From: Aequorivita capsosiphonis DSM 23843
GTDB lineage: Bacteria; Bacteroidota; Bacteroidia; Flavobacteriales; Flavobacteriaceae
Direction: 5' to 3'
NCBI RefSeq assembly: GCF_000429125.1
Contig: NZ_AUBG01000015.1
Coordinates: forward strand, 62,001-126,000
Length of the DNA: 64,000 bases
Position 1 is the first letter of the stretch. Each line of letters starts with the position of its first letter. Of the stretch, positions 26,857 to 35,363 are shown in pieces. Below the pieces are notes generated by a model. That model was not told where the DNA came from. It was given only the letters and a program-made list of their open reading frames with translations, and ran no database searches. The position numbers and the translations under genes are program-made.

Positions 26857-26965
26857 CCTACAAGGTTTTGAAAACCTTGCAGGATGATGTTTAAAAGGTG
26901 GTTGAGTGATTTGAAAACCTATTTAGGTTTTCAAATTGTATCGAAACCCAAATTGTATCGAAACC
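26857..26965. repeat. cluster of palindromic and direct repeats
   Basis: Three elements follow one another: a palindrome CCTACAAGGTTTT-G-AAAACCTTGCAGG (26857-26883, one mismatch); a perfect 10-bp hairpin TTGAAAACCT/AGGTTTTCAA (26911-26934); and two abutting 17-nt direct repeats (26932-26948 and 26949-26965, each CAAATTGTATCGAAACC). Confidence 0.75.
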
Positions 26966-27039
26966 ACGGTGCCAAAAATAATTGTTTGTAAATTGACCCA
27001 CTAATTTTTGGCCTAAAAACCGCATCAAAGAATTTTAAA

Positions 27040-28359
27040 ATGTATTCGTTTTTTCTAAACAAAATTCTACTTCCTATAGGCTCTGTCTTTTTTAGCGGGG
27101 ATTATTCTAGCTACTTAAAACAATGGAAAAGTTATGACGCGATGTCTTCGGAAGCTCTAGAACAAGTTCAAAAAGAAAAATTAGCGGCAATACTGAAATA
27201 CGCTTTAGCTAAATCTCCGTATTACCGAAATCTAAGTCTTCCCCCTGAAGCAAGTTTAAAAGATTTTCCAATTCTTACGAAAGGTATTTTACGCGAAAAG
27301 GCTGAGGCAATTATTTCAGAAGAATTCAAAAAAGAAAACCTCGAAAAAAATCATAGTAGCGGAAGTAGTGGCGTACAATCTTTTACTTATATGACTTTTG
27401 ATCATAAATTTTATCTGCGTGCCTTACAGACGCATTGGTGGTCATGGGGAGGTTATAAGCCAGGGGAACGGCTAATTCAAACAGGTATTTCACCAAAACG
27501 AACTTTTCCTAAGAAATTAAAGGATATCTTCTTTAGAACAAATTATGTTGAAGCTTTTGCTTTAAATAGAAAAACAATCGAAGATATATTACATCGAAGT
27601 GAAAACAAAAACCCGAAACATCTGGCAGGTTACCCCTCGGCATTGAATGAAATGGCCTTAACCGCTATTTCCGAAGATAAAGTTTATCACTTTAATAGTT
27701 TAATTTCTTACGGCGACAAATTGTATGGTCAACACAAGAAGAATTTTGCAAGAGCTTTCCAAAACCCTATAATAGTTAATACTTATGGTTGTGCCGAAGG
27801 CCTTCATATGGCTTGTAAAGTGGATCAACCGTATTATTATATTATGTCTCCTCACGTTTTTCTAGAAATTGTTGATGACGGCGGTAATCCTGTGAAGGAT
27901 GGGGAAAGAGGACATATTTTGGTTACATGTTTAACTAATTATGCCATGCCCCTTATTCGCTATAAACTGGGAGATTTGGGGATTATGCTTCCCAAAGAAA
28001 AGTACCCAAAAAACGTTCAGTTTAACTATCCGTTACTACAGGAAATAACCGGGCGTGAAACCGATGTTATTAAAATTCCTAATGGAAATACACTTATAGT
28101 CCACAGTTTTACAGGGATTATAGAATTTTATGAGGAAATCAAACAGTTTAAGGCTATTCAAATAGCAAAGGATAAGATAACCATTGAATACATGCTAGAA
28201 AATAATGAGAAGTTATCTCTAAAAGCTGAAAAAGAAATATCTGAAAAACTGCGTAATCTTACTGATAATTCTATGGAGATTTCACTTACTCAAGTAAAAG
28301 TTATAACAGCCTCACCATCGGGCAAACCACAGATAATCGAAATTAGAAGCACTACCTAA
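27040..28359 (+). CDS. PaaK/CapK-like AMP-forming ligase
   Basis: A 439-residue member of the phenylacetate-CoA ligase-like branch of the adenylating enzymes, often named CapK in capsule loci. Visible motifs are the phosphate-binding SSGSSG at about residue 107, NTYGCAEG near 248, and YKLGDLG near 310, which replaces the usual YRTGD. Paralogues near polysaccharide genes are thought to activate an acyl or aromatic group, but the substrate is unknown. It is the only plus-strand gene at this end of the locus, convergent with a GT2 gene. Confidence 0.75.
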   Translation: MYSFFLNKILLPIGSVFFSGDYSSYLKQWKSYDAMSSEALEQVQKEKLAAILKYALAKSPYYRNLSLPPEASLKDFPILTKGILREKAEAIISEEFKKENLEKNHSSGSSGVQSFTYMTFDHKFYLRALQTHWWSWGGYKPGERLIQTGISPKRTFPKKLKDIFFRTNYVEAFALNRKTIEDILHRSENKNPKHLAGYPSALNEMALTAISEDKVYHFNSLISYGDKLYGQHKKNFARAFQNPIIVNTYGCAEGLHMACKVDQPYYYIMSPHVFLEIVDDGGNPVKDGERGHILVTCLTNYAMPLIRYKLGDLGIMLPKEKYPKNVQFNYPLLQEITGRETDVIKIPNGNTLIVHSFTGIIEFYEEIKQFKAIQIAKDKITIEYMLENNEKLSLKAEKEISEKLRNLTDNSMEISLTQVKVITASPSGKPQIIEIRSTT

Positions 28360-28404
28360 TTCTTCTTTTTTCTAACAAAAACCTTCCTAAAAATTAATAG
28401 GGAT

Positions 28405-29202
28405 TTAATCTAATCTTTCAATAAATTTTGGGCGGACAAAAAAGTATTCCCATAAAAAACAGCTCATAAAGTAAAGTGAGGCTGGCCTAGAATATCCTAA
28501 ATGGTTTTTATAAAAATTGTAGTTGTGCTTTAGCAATCCTATTTTATCGGAACTCACAGAATCTTTTCTAATTCTATAATAAGCCAAATCTTGAGCGATT
28601 CCCCTAGCAGGGTTTTCACTTATTTTAATAGCTTCCAACCATAAGGCCCAATCTTGTCTTTTGGGTATTTTAGGAGATTCTATTTTACCTAAGGAAACGG
28701 CGTGATACATTCCAGTAAGATTGCCAATATAATTATTTCGGAATTGTTTTTTATACGGAAGAATGGCTCTTGCAACAATTCGTTTTTTGAGCGAATTCCC
28801 CAATTCATCAATATGAAGATAGCTTGTGAAGGAAACAGCGCAGTTATTTTCTATCATAAAATCTAGCTGAACCTCCAATTTATTTGGCGACCAGAGATCA
28901 TCAGAATCTAAAAATGCTATATAATCGCCTTTTGCGATTTCCGTAGCTTTATTACGGCAAAACCCAGGACCCTTATTCGCTACTAGTTTTATGAATATAA
29001 TTCTTGGGTGAGACGCAGATAATGTTTCAATAATTTCCGAAGAGCGATCCGTTGAAGCATCATCTACTATGATAAGCTCCCAATTTGTATATGTTTGTAA
29101 AAGTACGCTTTCAATAGCTTCCGAAATAAATTTAGAAGAATTATAGACTGGCATGAGAACCGAAATGAGCGGACTTTTTTTCACATCAATACGCTTTATC
29201 AT
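28405..29202 (-). CDS. glycosyltransferase family 2
   Basis: A 265-residue GT-A enzyme. It begins with LISVLMPVYNSSKFISEAIE and VDDASTDRS, the nucleotide-binding signature, and has the metal-binding FLDSDDLW. The C-terminus (YYRIRKDSVSSDKIG) is usual for small capsule GT2 proteins. The ATG at 29202 is preferred to the GTG at 29205. Its 5' end overlaps the end of the preceding sugar-phosphate transferase gene by 17 nt, so the two are coupled. The acceptor is unknown. Confidence 0.87.
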   Translation of the reverse strand: MIKRIDVKKSPLISVLMPVYNSSKFISEAIESVLLQTYTNWELIIVDDASTDRSSEIIETLSASHPRIIFIKLVANKGPGFCRNKATEIAKGDYIAFLDSDDLWSPNKLEVQLDFMIENNCAVSFTSYLHIDELGNSLKKRIVARAILPYKKQFRNNYIGNLTGMYHAVSLGKIESPKIPKRQDWALWLEAIKISENPARGIAQDLAYYRIRKDSVSSDKIGLLKHNYNFYKNHLGYSRPASLYFMSCFLWEYFFVRPKFIERLD

Positions 29203-30538
29203 CACCCCTTAGCGCATTATATATTGTTTGAAATACAATTTTTATATCGAGAAAGAGACTCCAGTTTTCGAGATAAAAAATATCGTATTTCACTCTATTG
29301 ATAATATGGTGGTCATCTTCTACTTCTCCGCGATACCCGCTTACTTGTGCTAAACCGGTAATTCCAGGTTTTATAAAATGACGGACCATAAATTTATCAA
29401 TCCGCTCTGCGTACATACGTGTGTGGCTAACCATATGTGGCCGTGGTCCTACTACCGACATATCTCCCTTAAGCACATTGATGAACTGCGGCAGCTCATC
29501 GATACTCGTTTTTCTTATTATTTTTCCAACTTGCGTTACCCGTATATCGTCTTTTGAAATTTGGTGAAGATCTGCCATGGGATTTGGTTTCATAGACCGA
29601 AACTTATAGCAGTAGAACTCTTGGTAATCCAATCCGTTTCGTTTTTGTTTAAAAAATATTGGACCCTTAGATTCTAATTTTATCAATATACCTAACAACG
29701 GAGTTAGCCAAGATAAGATCCCAATAATCACGAATAGGGAAAGGACAATATCAAAACCTCGTTTTAAAAACTTATTAAAAGGTTCGTCCATTGGAATTTT
29801 TCGCATCGAAAGAATGGGAAGCACTCCATAATAAGTAAAGTCGAGTTTCTTACTATAGATTTCTTTGTTATCTGGAAGAAACTTTAAAATCTTGAGGTTA
29901 TTATCCGCAAAATCAATAAGTTTTATCAAATCCTTGTTGCCAATTTCCGCAACAGATGAATAAACCTCATCTATTTCTTCCTTTAAAATATAATCCATAC
30001 ATTCCTCGATAGAAACTTTGTTAGAGCCTTTTAAGTCGAAGGTTTTATATAATTTATATCCATAAACAGGGTTGGTTGTGAAAAACTTCCGGAGCATTTC
30101 CGTCTTTTGGTTTAAACCGATTATTACAACCTTTCTAACATTTCCACCAAGATATAAACGGTATTTTTTTAAGAGGTAAAAAATTCCCAGTTTAACAACG
30201 GTAATGCACAACATTACCAAAAGGATATAGTTAAATATAGTTGATGCCGAAGTGGTTAACTCATTATAAAACCCGAAAAAGGAGAATACCATTAATACGA
30301 AAACTATCCCTTGTTTCCCTACCAGCGACATTATTTTCGCAACGTGAGTAAAGCGATAAATTTCATAAAAACCTGAACGTAAAGACAGTAAAAACCAAGC
30401 TAAGGTTAAAAATATAATGTAGTTAAAAAAGGGAAATGGCTTCTCAAAGAATTCAAAAGCCAAAAAATGGATAAAGAAGAGGTCTATTCCATACGAAATA
30501 GGTCTTAAAAATCCAGAGTATCTTCCACTTTTAAACAT
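29186..30538 (-). CDS. undecaprenyl-phosphate sugar-1-phosphate transferase (WcaJ/WbaP type)
   Basis: This enzyme starts polysaccharide units by moving a sugar-1-phosphate from a UDP-sugar to undecaprenyl phosphate. The 450-residue protein has four N-terminal membrane helices, a CoA-binding-like domain (VVIIGLNQKTEMLRKFF), and the C-terminal catalytic domain with KRGFDIVLSLFVI, FKQKRNGLDYQEFYCYKFRSM and DELPQFINVLKGDMSVVGPRP. Whether it uses glucose, galactose or another sugar cannot be seen. It lies 5 nt after the UXS gene, in the operon ugd-uxs-wcaJ-GT2. Confidence 0.92.
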   Translation of the reverse strand: MFKSGRYSGFLRPISYGIDLFFIHFLAFEFFEKPFPFFNYIIFLTLAWFLLSLRSGFYEIYRFTHVAKIMSLVGKQGIVFVLMVFSFFGFYNELTTSASTIFNYILLVMLCITVVKLGIFYLLKKYRLYLGGNVRKVVIIGLNQKTEMLRKFFTTNPVYGYKLYKTFDLKGSNKVSIEECMDYILKEEIDEVYSSVAEIGNKDLIKLIDFADNNLKILKFLPDNKEIYSKKLDFTYYGVLPILSMRKIPMDEPFNKFLKRGFDIVLSLFVIIGILSWLTPLLGILIKLESKGPIFFKQKRNGLDYQEFYCYKFRSMKPNPMADLHQISKDDIRVTQVGKIIRKTSIDELPQFINVLKGDMSVVGPRPHMVSHTRMYAERIDKFMVRHFIKPGITGLAQVSGYRGEVEDDHHIINRVKYDIFYLENWSLFLDIKIVFQTIYNALRGDDKAY

Positions 30539-30543
30539 TTTTT

Positions 30544-31530
30544 CTATCTGTTGTGTTTTGAAAAATCTTTATGTTCACTTTTAAAAAGATCTTCTTTTGA
30601 GAGATTTCTAAAGTATTCAAATGTTTTTTTCATGCCTTCTTCTCTCGAAACTTTAGGCTTCCATCCCAATATTTCTCTTGCTCTAGAAATATCTGGTTCG
30701 CGTTGCATGGGATCGTCTTGTGGCAGTGGCTTGAAAATTATTTTTTGATCAGTACCGGTTAATTTGATTATTTCCTGTGCAAAATCAAGAATGGTTATTT
30801 CTCCAGGATTGCCAATATTTACTGGTAACGAATATTCACTCATTAATAAACTATACAAGCCATCAATCTGGTCATCAACATAACAAAACGAGCGCGTTTG
30901 CGAACCATCACCAAAAACAGTTAAATCTTCTCCACGTAATGATTGCCCAATAAATGCAGGTATTACGCGACCATCATTAAGTCGCATTCGCGGGCCGTAC
31001 GTATTAAAAATTCTAGCAATGCGAGTGTCTAAACCATGAAATCTGTGATAGGCCATGGTTATAGATTCCTGAAAGCGCTTTGCTTCATCATATACTCCAC
31101 GCGGCCCTATGGTGTTTACATTTCCGTAGTAATCTTCAGTTTGCGGATGCACTAATGGATCTCCATAAACTTCAGAAGTGGAGGCTATCAAAATACGTGC
31201 GTTTTTTTCCTTCGCCAACCCCAAGAGATTGTGCGTTCCCAAAGATCCTACTTTTAGCGTCTGAATTGGGATTTTTAAATAATCTATAGGGCTCGCAGGC
31301 GATGCAAAATGAAGAATATAGTCGATATCTCCCGGAACAAATACAAATTTCGTGACGTCGTGATGATAGAACTCAAAGGATTCAAGCTTAAAAAGATGCG
31401 CAATGTTTTTTAGGTCACCTGTAATAAGGTTATCCATTGCGATAACGTGAAAATCCTCAGCAATAAATTTATCACAGAGATGAGAGCCCAAAAATCCGGC
31501 TGCTCCTGTTATCAATACGCGCTTCTTCAT
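30544..31530 (-). CDS. UDP-glucuronate decarboxylase (UDP-xylose synthase)
   Basis: This SDR-family enzyme converts UDP-glucuronate to UDP-xylose. The 328-residue protein has the NAD motif GAAGFLGS (residues 8-15), [20 protein letters not shown], the catalytic Y-x3-K in GVYDEAKR, and [17 protein letters not shown], all characteristic of UXS. It overlaps the ugd gene by four bases, so the two enzymes are coupled and act in sequence: UDP-glucose to UDP-glucuronate to UDP-xylose. Confidence 0.93.
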   Translation of the reverse strand: MKKRVLITGAAGFLGSHLCDKFIAEDFHVIAMDNLITGDLKNIAHLFKLESFEFYHHDVTKFVFVPGDIDYILHFASPASPIDYLKIPIQTLKVGSLGTHNLLGLAKEKNARILIASTSEVYGDPLVHPQTEDYYGNVNTIGPRGVYDEAKRFQESITMAYHRFHGLDTRIARIFNTYGPRMRLNDGRVIPAFIGQSLRGEDLTVFGDGSQTRSFCYVDDQIDGLYSLLMSEYSLPVNIGNPGEITILDFAQEIIKLTGTDQKIIFKPLPQDDPMQREPDISRAREILGWKPKVSREEGMKKTFEYFRNLSKEDLFKSEHKDFSKHNR

Positions 31531-32840
31531 AGATTTACCGCTTTTCTTCCTATGGAAACATATGTAAAACCTTCTGTTTCCATATCGCTCACATTATATA
31601 GATTTCTTCCGTCAAAAATTACTGGGTTTTTTAAAAGTTTCTTTAACCTATTGTAATCTGGCGTTCGGAAAATGCTCCATTCCGTACAGATTAATAACGC
31701 ATCGGCTGCATCAAGGGCGGCGTACATAGATTTTGAATACTTTATTTTATCGCCAAAGCGTTTTTCAATATTTGGCATGGCTTCAGGATCAAAAACCTGA
31801 AGTTTTGCCTTTTTATCCAGTAAGGCTTCCATCATATCTATAGAGGGAGCTTCGCGAATATCGTCGGTTTCTGGTTTAAAGGCCAGGCCCCAAACAGCGA
31901 TGGTTTTTCCCTCTAAATCGTCATTAAAATAGCTTTCAATTTTAGGTAGTAAAATCGTTTTTTGGGTGGAATTGATTTCAATTACCGAACTCAAAATTTT
32001 AAAATCATAATCCTCGTCTTTTCCAGCCTTTTTAAGCGCTTTCACGTCTTTTGGAAAGCAAGACCCTCCATATCCAATTCCAGGAAAAAGAAAGCGTTTC
32101 CCTATGCGGCTATCGGTGCCCATTCCTGCGCGGACCATATCAACATCAGCGCCTACTTTTTCACAGTAGTTAGCAATTTCATTCATAAACGTAATCTTGG
32201 TCGCCAAGAATGAATTTGCCGCATATTTGGTAAGCTCGGCAGACTTTTCGTCCATCACGATAATTGGATTACCGGAGCGTACAAACGGCGCGTAAAGTTT
32301 TTGCATTAATGCAGTAGCTCTTTCATTGCTTGAACCAATAATTATACGTTCAGGCTTTAAAAAATCGTCAACGGCGAAGCCTTCTCTTAAAAATTCAGGA
32401 TTTGAAACAACATCGAAATCACAGGTTGCGTTTTTGGAAATTACTGCGCGTACTTTTTCAGCTGTTCCCACCGGTACCGTACTTTTATCAACAATAACCT
32501 TATAATCCTTTATACTTTTTCCTATCTCTTCAGAAACATTCAACACATAGGAAAGATCCGCAGCGCCATCTCCATCTTCAGGAGTTGGAAGCGCAAGAAA
32601 AATGATTTCACCATGCTTCAAACCTTCTTCCAGGGAAGTCGTAAATTTTAGGCGATTCGCTTTTATGTTTCTTTCAAAAAGTACGTCTAAATACGGCTCA
32701 TAGATTGGTACTACGCCATTGCGCATTTTCTCAACCTTAGCCTTGTCTATATCTACACAGACTACTTCGTTCCCTGTTTCTGCTAGGCAAGTTCCTGTTA
32801 CAAGACCTACATAGCCCGTTCCTATTACTGAAATTTTCAT
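31527..32840 (-). CDS. ugd: UDP-glucose 6-dehydrogenase
   Basis: This enzyme oxidises UDP-glucose to UDP-glucuronate with two NAD+. The 437-residue protein has the N-terminal [20 protein letters not shown], the catalytic cysteine in [14 protein letters not shown] near residue 260, and the C-terminal [17 protein letters not shown]. It is clearly different from the second dehydrogenase of this fold in the window (wecC). It leads a four-gene operon with its own -7 box about 88 nt upstream. Confidence 0.95.
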   Translation of the reverse strand: MKISVIGTGYVGLVTGTCLAETGNEVVCVDIDKAKVEKMRNGVVPIYEPYLDVLFERNIKANRLKFTTSLEEGLKHGEIIFLALPTPEDGDGAADLSYVLNVSEEIGKSIKDYKVIVDKSTVPVGTAEKVRAVISKNATCDFDVVSNPEFLREGFAVDDFLKPERIIIGSSNERATALMQKLYAPFVRSGNPIIVMDEKSAELTKYAANSFLATKITFMNEIANYCEKVGADVDMVRAGMGTDSRIGKRFLFPGIGYGGSCFPKDVKALKKAGKDEDYDFKILSSVIEINSTQKTILLPKIESYFNDDLEGKTIAVWGLAFKPETDDIREAPSIDMMEALLDKKAKLQVFDPEAMPNIEKRFGDKIKYSKSMYAALDAADALLICTEWSIFRTPDYNRLKKLLKNPVIFDGRNLYNVSDMETEGFTYVSIGRKAVNL

Positions 32841-32927
32841 ATGTATCTCCCGTCTTTGTCCTTTGGCTCCTCTAAGAGAAAATTACCACGGATAAAATTT
32901 GACGGATTCTTTTTAATTTAACGTTTG

Positions 32928-32935
32928 CAAAAGTA
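32928..32935 (-). promoter_or_regulatory. -7 promoter box upstream of ugd
   Basis: On the minus strand TACTTTTG fits the consensus; its context TTGTACTTTTGCA equals that upstream of atpB. It implies an untranslated leader of about 80 nt. Confidence 0.55.
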
Positions 32936-32951
32936 CAATTTGCAATTCTCT

Positions 32952-34172
32952 TTATATCTCTTTTATCTCGTTGTTTTCCGTGGTTTTAACACTCGTCATT
33001 AATGCAATCAAAATAAAACCTACATAATACGCCCCAATCTGCCGGTTAAATAGGTTTTCAACTAAACAATACATTATCAATATTGCCAACATCGCTGTCG
33101 GAAAAAATTGTTTTCTGTTTGAAATAAAGCTCAACCCTATAAAAAGTAAAAAAAGTAAAAGAGCAATAAAACCTGCGCTTATATAAAAGTCCAAAAACTG
33201 GCTATGGGTATTGTATCGCTCAGAAACAAATTTCTCCTGTTTTTTAGGATTGGAAATTTGAGTTTCATAACAAGAAACAAGTTTCTCCTTTGTGGTATTA
33301 AACCCGATTCCCGAGAGCATAAAGCCTTCTTGGTTTATAATGCTTTCGGCACATTCCCAAACTACTGCACGCAATTCATAAGTCATTGAGTTTGCAATAA
33401 ATGAAGGTGGGTTTTCCTGAATTCTTTGGCTAAATTGAGTGCTCCTTTCATTTTTAAGAACAACAAACAATCCACTAACAACTACGACTGCGCCAATAGC
33501 AATTATAAACTTCCAAATCTTTCGTTGGCCATAAAACTGCTTAATTAATAACAACACAAATAACGCAACCATAGCTATTTTCGAAGCGATTAAAATGATA
33601 AACACAGCATTTATCAGGATGTTCGCTAAATAGTAATTGTTATTGGGATGGTATTTTTTCTTAATTGCTTGAAATGAAATCAAAATGCTAAAGACACTCA
33701 AAAGCCCTAGGTAAAGCCGATCTATCAATAAAGATTCTATAACCTGTGGAGATTCACCTAGTGCAACGCTTCCAGTGGCATCCGTAATAATCACAAAATT
33801 ATAGACTGAAAAAACAATTGCCGCCAAAGATGAAAAAATGATAGCACTGTTTATTTTCCTTATATCCGCTACCGGAATATAGAGAATTGCCAAACCTACT
33901 GCAATCAGCACTTTTTTGATGACGTAAAAATCTTCTGACCATCGTCCTGCAATAAATGAATTAATACAGAGATATGCAAAAAGACCAAAAAATATAGCAA
34001 TCGGTAGTGATTTTAGCTTTTTAAAATCTGACTTTTTTACAATAAACGGAAATGCAATTACCAAGATTGCCAATAGTATATTGGGAAGCGCTCTTATATA
34101 ATTGTCAAAAGGAATGATAAAGTAGAGCAGTAAAAAAGTATAGGGATATATGGCAGAAAGCAGTATCCTCAT
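32952..34172 (-). CDS. O-antigen ligase/polymerase family membrane protein
   Basis: A 406-residue protein with about ten or more transmembrane helices and the large periplasmic loop of the Wzy_C/O-antigen ligase family, containing YNTHSQFLDFYISAGFIALLLFL. Members either ligate polymer to the lipid A core (WaaL) or polymerise repeat units (Wzy). It is the first of three such proteins in the locus; sequence alone does not assign roles. It has about 390 nt of repeat-rich DNA upstream. Confidence 0.8.
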   Translation of the reverse strand: MRILLSAIYPYTFLLLYFIIPFDNYIRALPNILLAILVIAFPFIVKKSDFKKLKSLPIAIFFGLFAYLCINSFIAGRWSEDFYVIKKVLIAVGLAILYIPVADIRKINSAIIFSSLAAIVFSVYNFVIITDATGSVALGESPQVIESLLIDRLYLGLLSVFSILISFQAIKKKYHPNNNYYLANILINAVFIILIASKIAMVALFVLLLIKQFYGQRKIWKFIIAIGAVVVVSGLFVVLKNERSTQFSQRIQENPPSFIANSMTYELRAVVWECAESIINQEGFMLSGIGFNTTKEKLVSCYETQISNPKKQEKFVSERYNTHSQFLDFYISAGFIALLLFLLFIGLSFISNRKQFFPTAMLAILIMYCLVENLFNRQIGAYYVGFILIALMTSVKTTENNEIKEI

Positions 34173-34565
34173 TGTTTTTAGTATCTTTTTTAAATTTTAG
34201 GGGAAGATAGAAAACTCTTGGGAAATATTAGACTTTAGATGTGAGATATTAGATGTGAGAGTCAGGCAGTGTTCAGTATTCAGTGTTCAGTGTTCAGTAT
34301 TCAGTATTCAGTATTCAGTATTCAGTATTCAGTATTCAGTATTCAGTATTCAGTATTCAGTATTCAGTATTCAGTATTCAGTATTCAGTATTCAGTATTC
34401 AGTATTCAAAAATAAAAATTTCAAATCACCAGAACCAATTTCCAAACAAAATTTCCAAATATAAAATGTAAATCTCACGAATTTTTGTGCTCTCTGTGGC
34501 CTTGCCTGCCGGCTAGGTAGGTCTGTGGTCTTTTAGCCAGTAGACGTTAGAAAAATTGATGAAAT
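34173..34565. other. gene-free, repeat-rich spacer in the polysaccharide locus
   Basis: A 393-nt spacer holding, from left to right: a low-complexity TTAGATGTGAGATAT element (34230-34262), the 20-unit heptamer array (34267-34406), an AT-rich stretch, and a TTGCCTGCCGGCTAGGTAGG element near 34503-34523. No credible gene is present; open frames through the array code only for a repetitive SVFSIQY pattern. Confidence 0.75.
34267..34406. repeat. 20-copy heptanucleotide tandem array (CAGTATT)
   Basis: Twenty exact 7-nt units in phase: units 1, 3 and 4 are CAGTGTT and the other 17 are CAGTATT, with no indels. A partial unit CA follows. The variants are all at the 5' end of the plus strand. Confidence 0.97.
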
Positions 34566-35330
34566 TTAGGCCTTAACCTCTATTTTGAAACGTTCTTTTA
34601 AAACTAAAAAGATAAACTTTGAGTTACCAACTAAGTAGCGTTTCCACATACGTCGTGGTTCTTGGGCGAAACGGTAGAACCACTCTAAGCCAGCATTTTG
34701 CATCCAGGTCGGTGCGCGTTTTGTTTTTCCTGCAACTACATCAAAACTGCCTCCCACACCCATTATTAGGTTTACGTTTTTTAGTATGTCACGATATTTA
34801 TAAAGAAAATTTTCTTTAATAGGTGAAGTGATTGCAACAAAAAGCATCTGCGTACCACTGTTTGCAATTTGTTGTGCAATTTCTTCTTCTTCGGAAGGAG
34901 AGAAGTAACCATTCCTATAGCCTGCAATAATTTCTGGATTGTAGATTTCGGAGTATTTTCCCACTACAGCTTTTACTACCTCTTCTTTAGCGCCAAATAA
35001 AAATATCTTGTTGTTATTTTTATATGCCATTTCCACGAGACCGGCCATTAAATCTATTCCCGCAACGCGCTCTTTAAGAGGTTTTCCTAAAAATTTTGAA
35101 GCCCAAACTACTGCCTGGCCGTCTGCATTTATAATACTGCATTGGTTTACACTGTTGCGCAGTTCTAAATCCTTTTGCATGGAAACTACTTTTCCTGCAT
35201 TTACCACTACATGGTGCAATTGTTCACCAGTTTGTATTTTTTCCTGCACCAGGGCAAGTGTTTCCTTCATTGATAAGTTATCAATGGTGGTGTTTAGGAT
35301 TTTTATCCGTTGTGGATTACTCACAATCAA
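34566..35330 (-). CDS. WecG/TagA/CpsF family glycosyltransferase
   Basis: A 254-residue GT26 enzyme. It shows NADGQAVVWASKFLGKPLKERVAGIDL (here D-x-x-x-V/P and the G-I/T-D motif of the family), IFLFGAKEEVV, and PIKENFLYKYRDILK. Relatives transfer ManNAcA (WecG) or ManNAc (TagA) to a lipid-linked GlcNAc. WecB and WecC in the same locus make UDP-ManNAcA, so the same role is likely here. No ATG opens the frame: TTG at 35330 or GTG at 35324 must be used. A -7 box lies just upstream. Confidence 0.88.
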   Translation of the reverse strand: MIVSNPQRIKILNTTIDNLSMKETLALVQEKIQTGEQLHHVVVNAGKVVSMQKDLELRNSVNQCSIINADGQAVVWASKFLGKPLKERVAGIDLMAGLVEMAYKNNNKIFLFGAKEEVVKAVVGKYSEIYNPEIIAGYRNGYFSPSEEEEIAQQIANSGTQMLFVAITSPIKENFLYKYRDILKNVNLIMGVGGSFDVVAGKTKRAPTWMQNAGLEWFYRFAQEPRRMWKRYLVGNSKFIFLVLKERFKIEVKA

Positions 35331-35341
35331 TTTTTAGCGAG

Positions 35342-35349
35342 CAAAGATA
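35342..35349 (-). promoter_or_regulatory. -7 promoter box upstream of the WecG/TagA gene
   Basis: On the minus strand TATCTTTG fits TAnnTTTG and ends 12 nt before the TTG start codon. No TTG was found at -33. Confidence 0.5.
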
Positions 35350-35363
35350 GTATTTATAAAAAA

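Noticed and set aside
34267-34406. Possible CRISPR array
   Set aside because: The units are 7 nt and contiguous, with no spacers and no cas genes nearby.
34255-34471. Plus-strand open frames of 62-69 aa across the heptamer array
   Set aside because: They code only for a repeated SVFSIQY pattern created by the 7-nt tandem repeat read in three frames; there is no promoter or domain.
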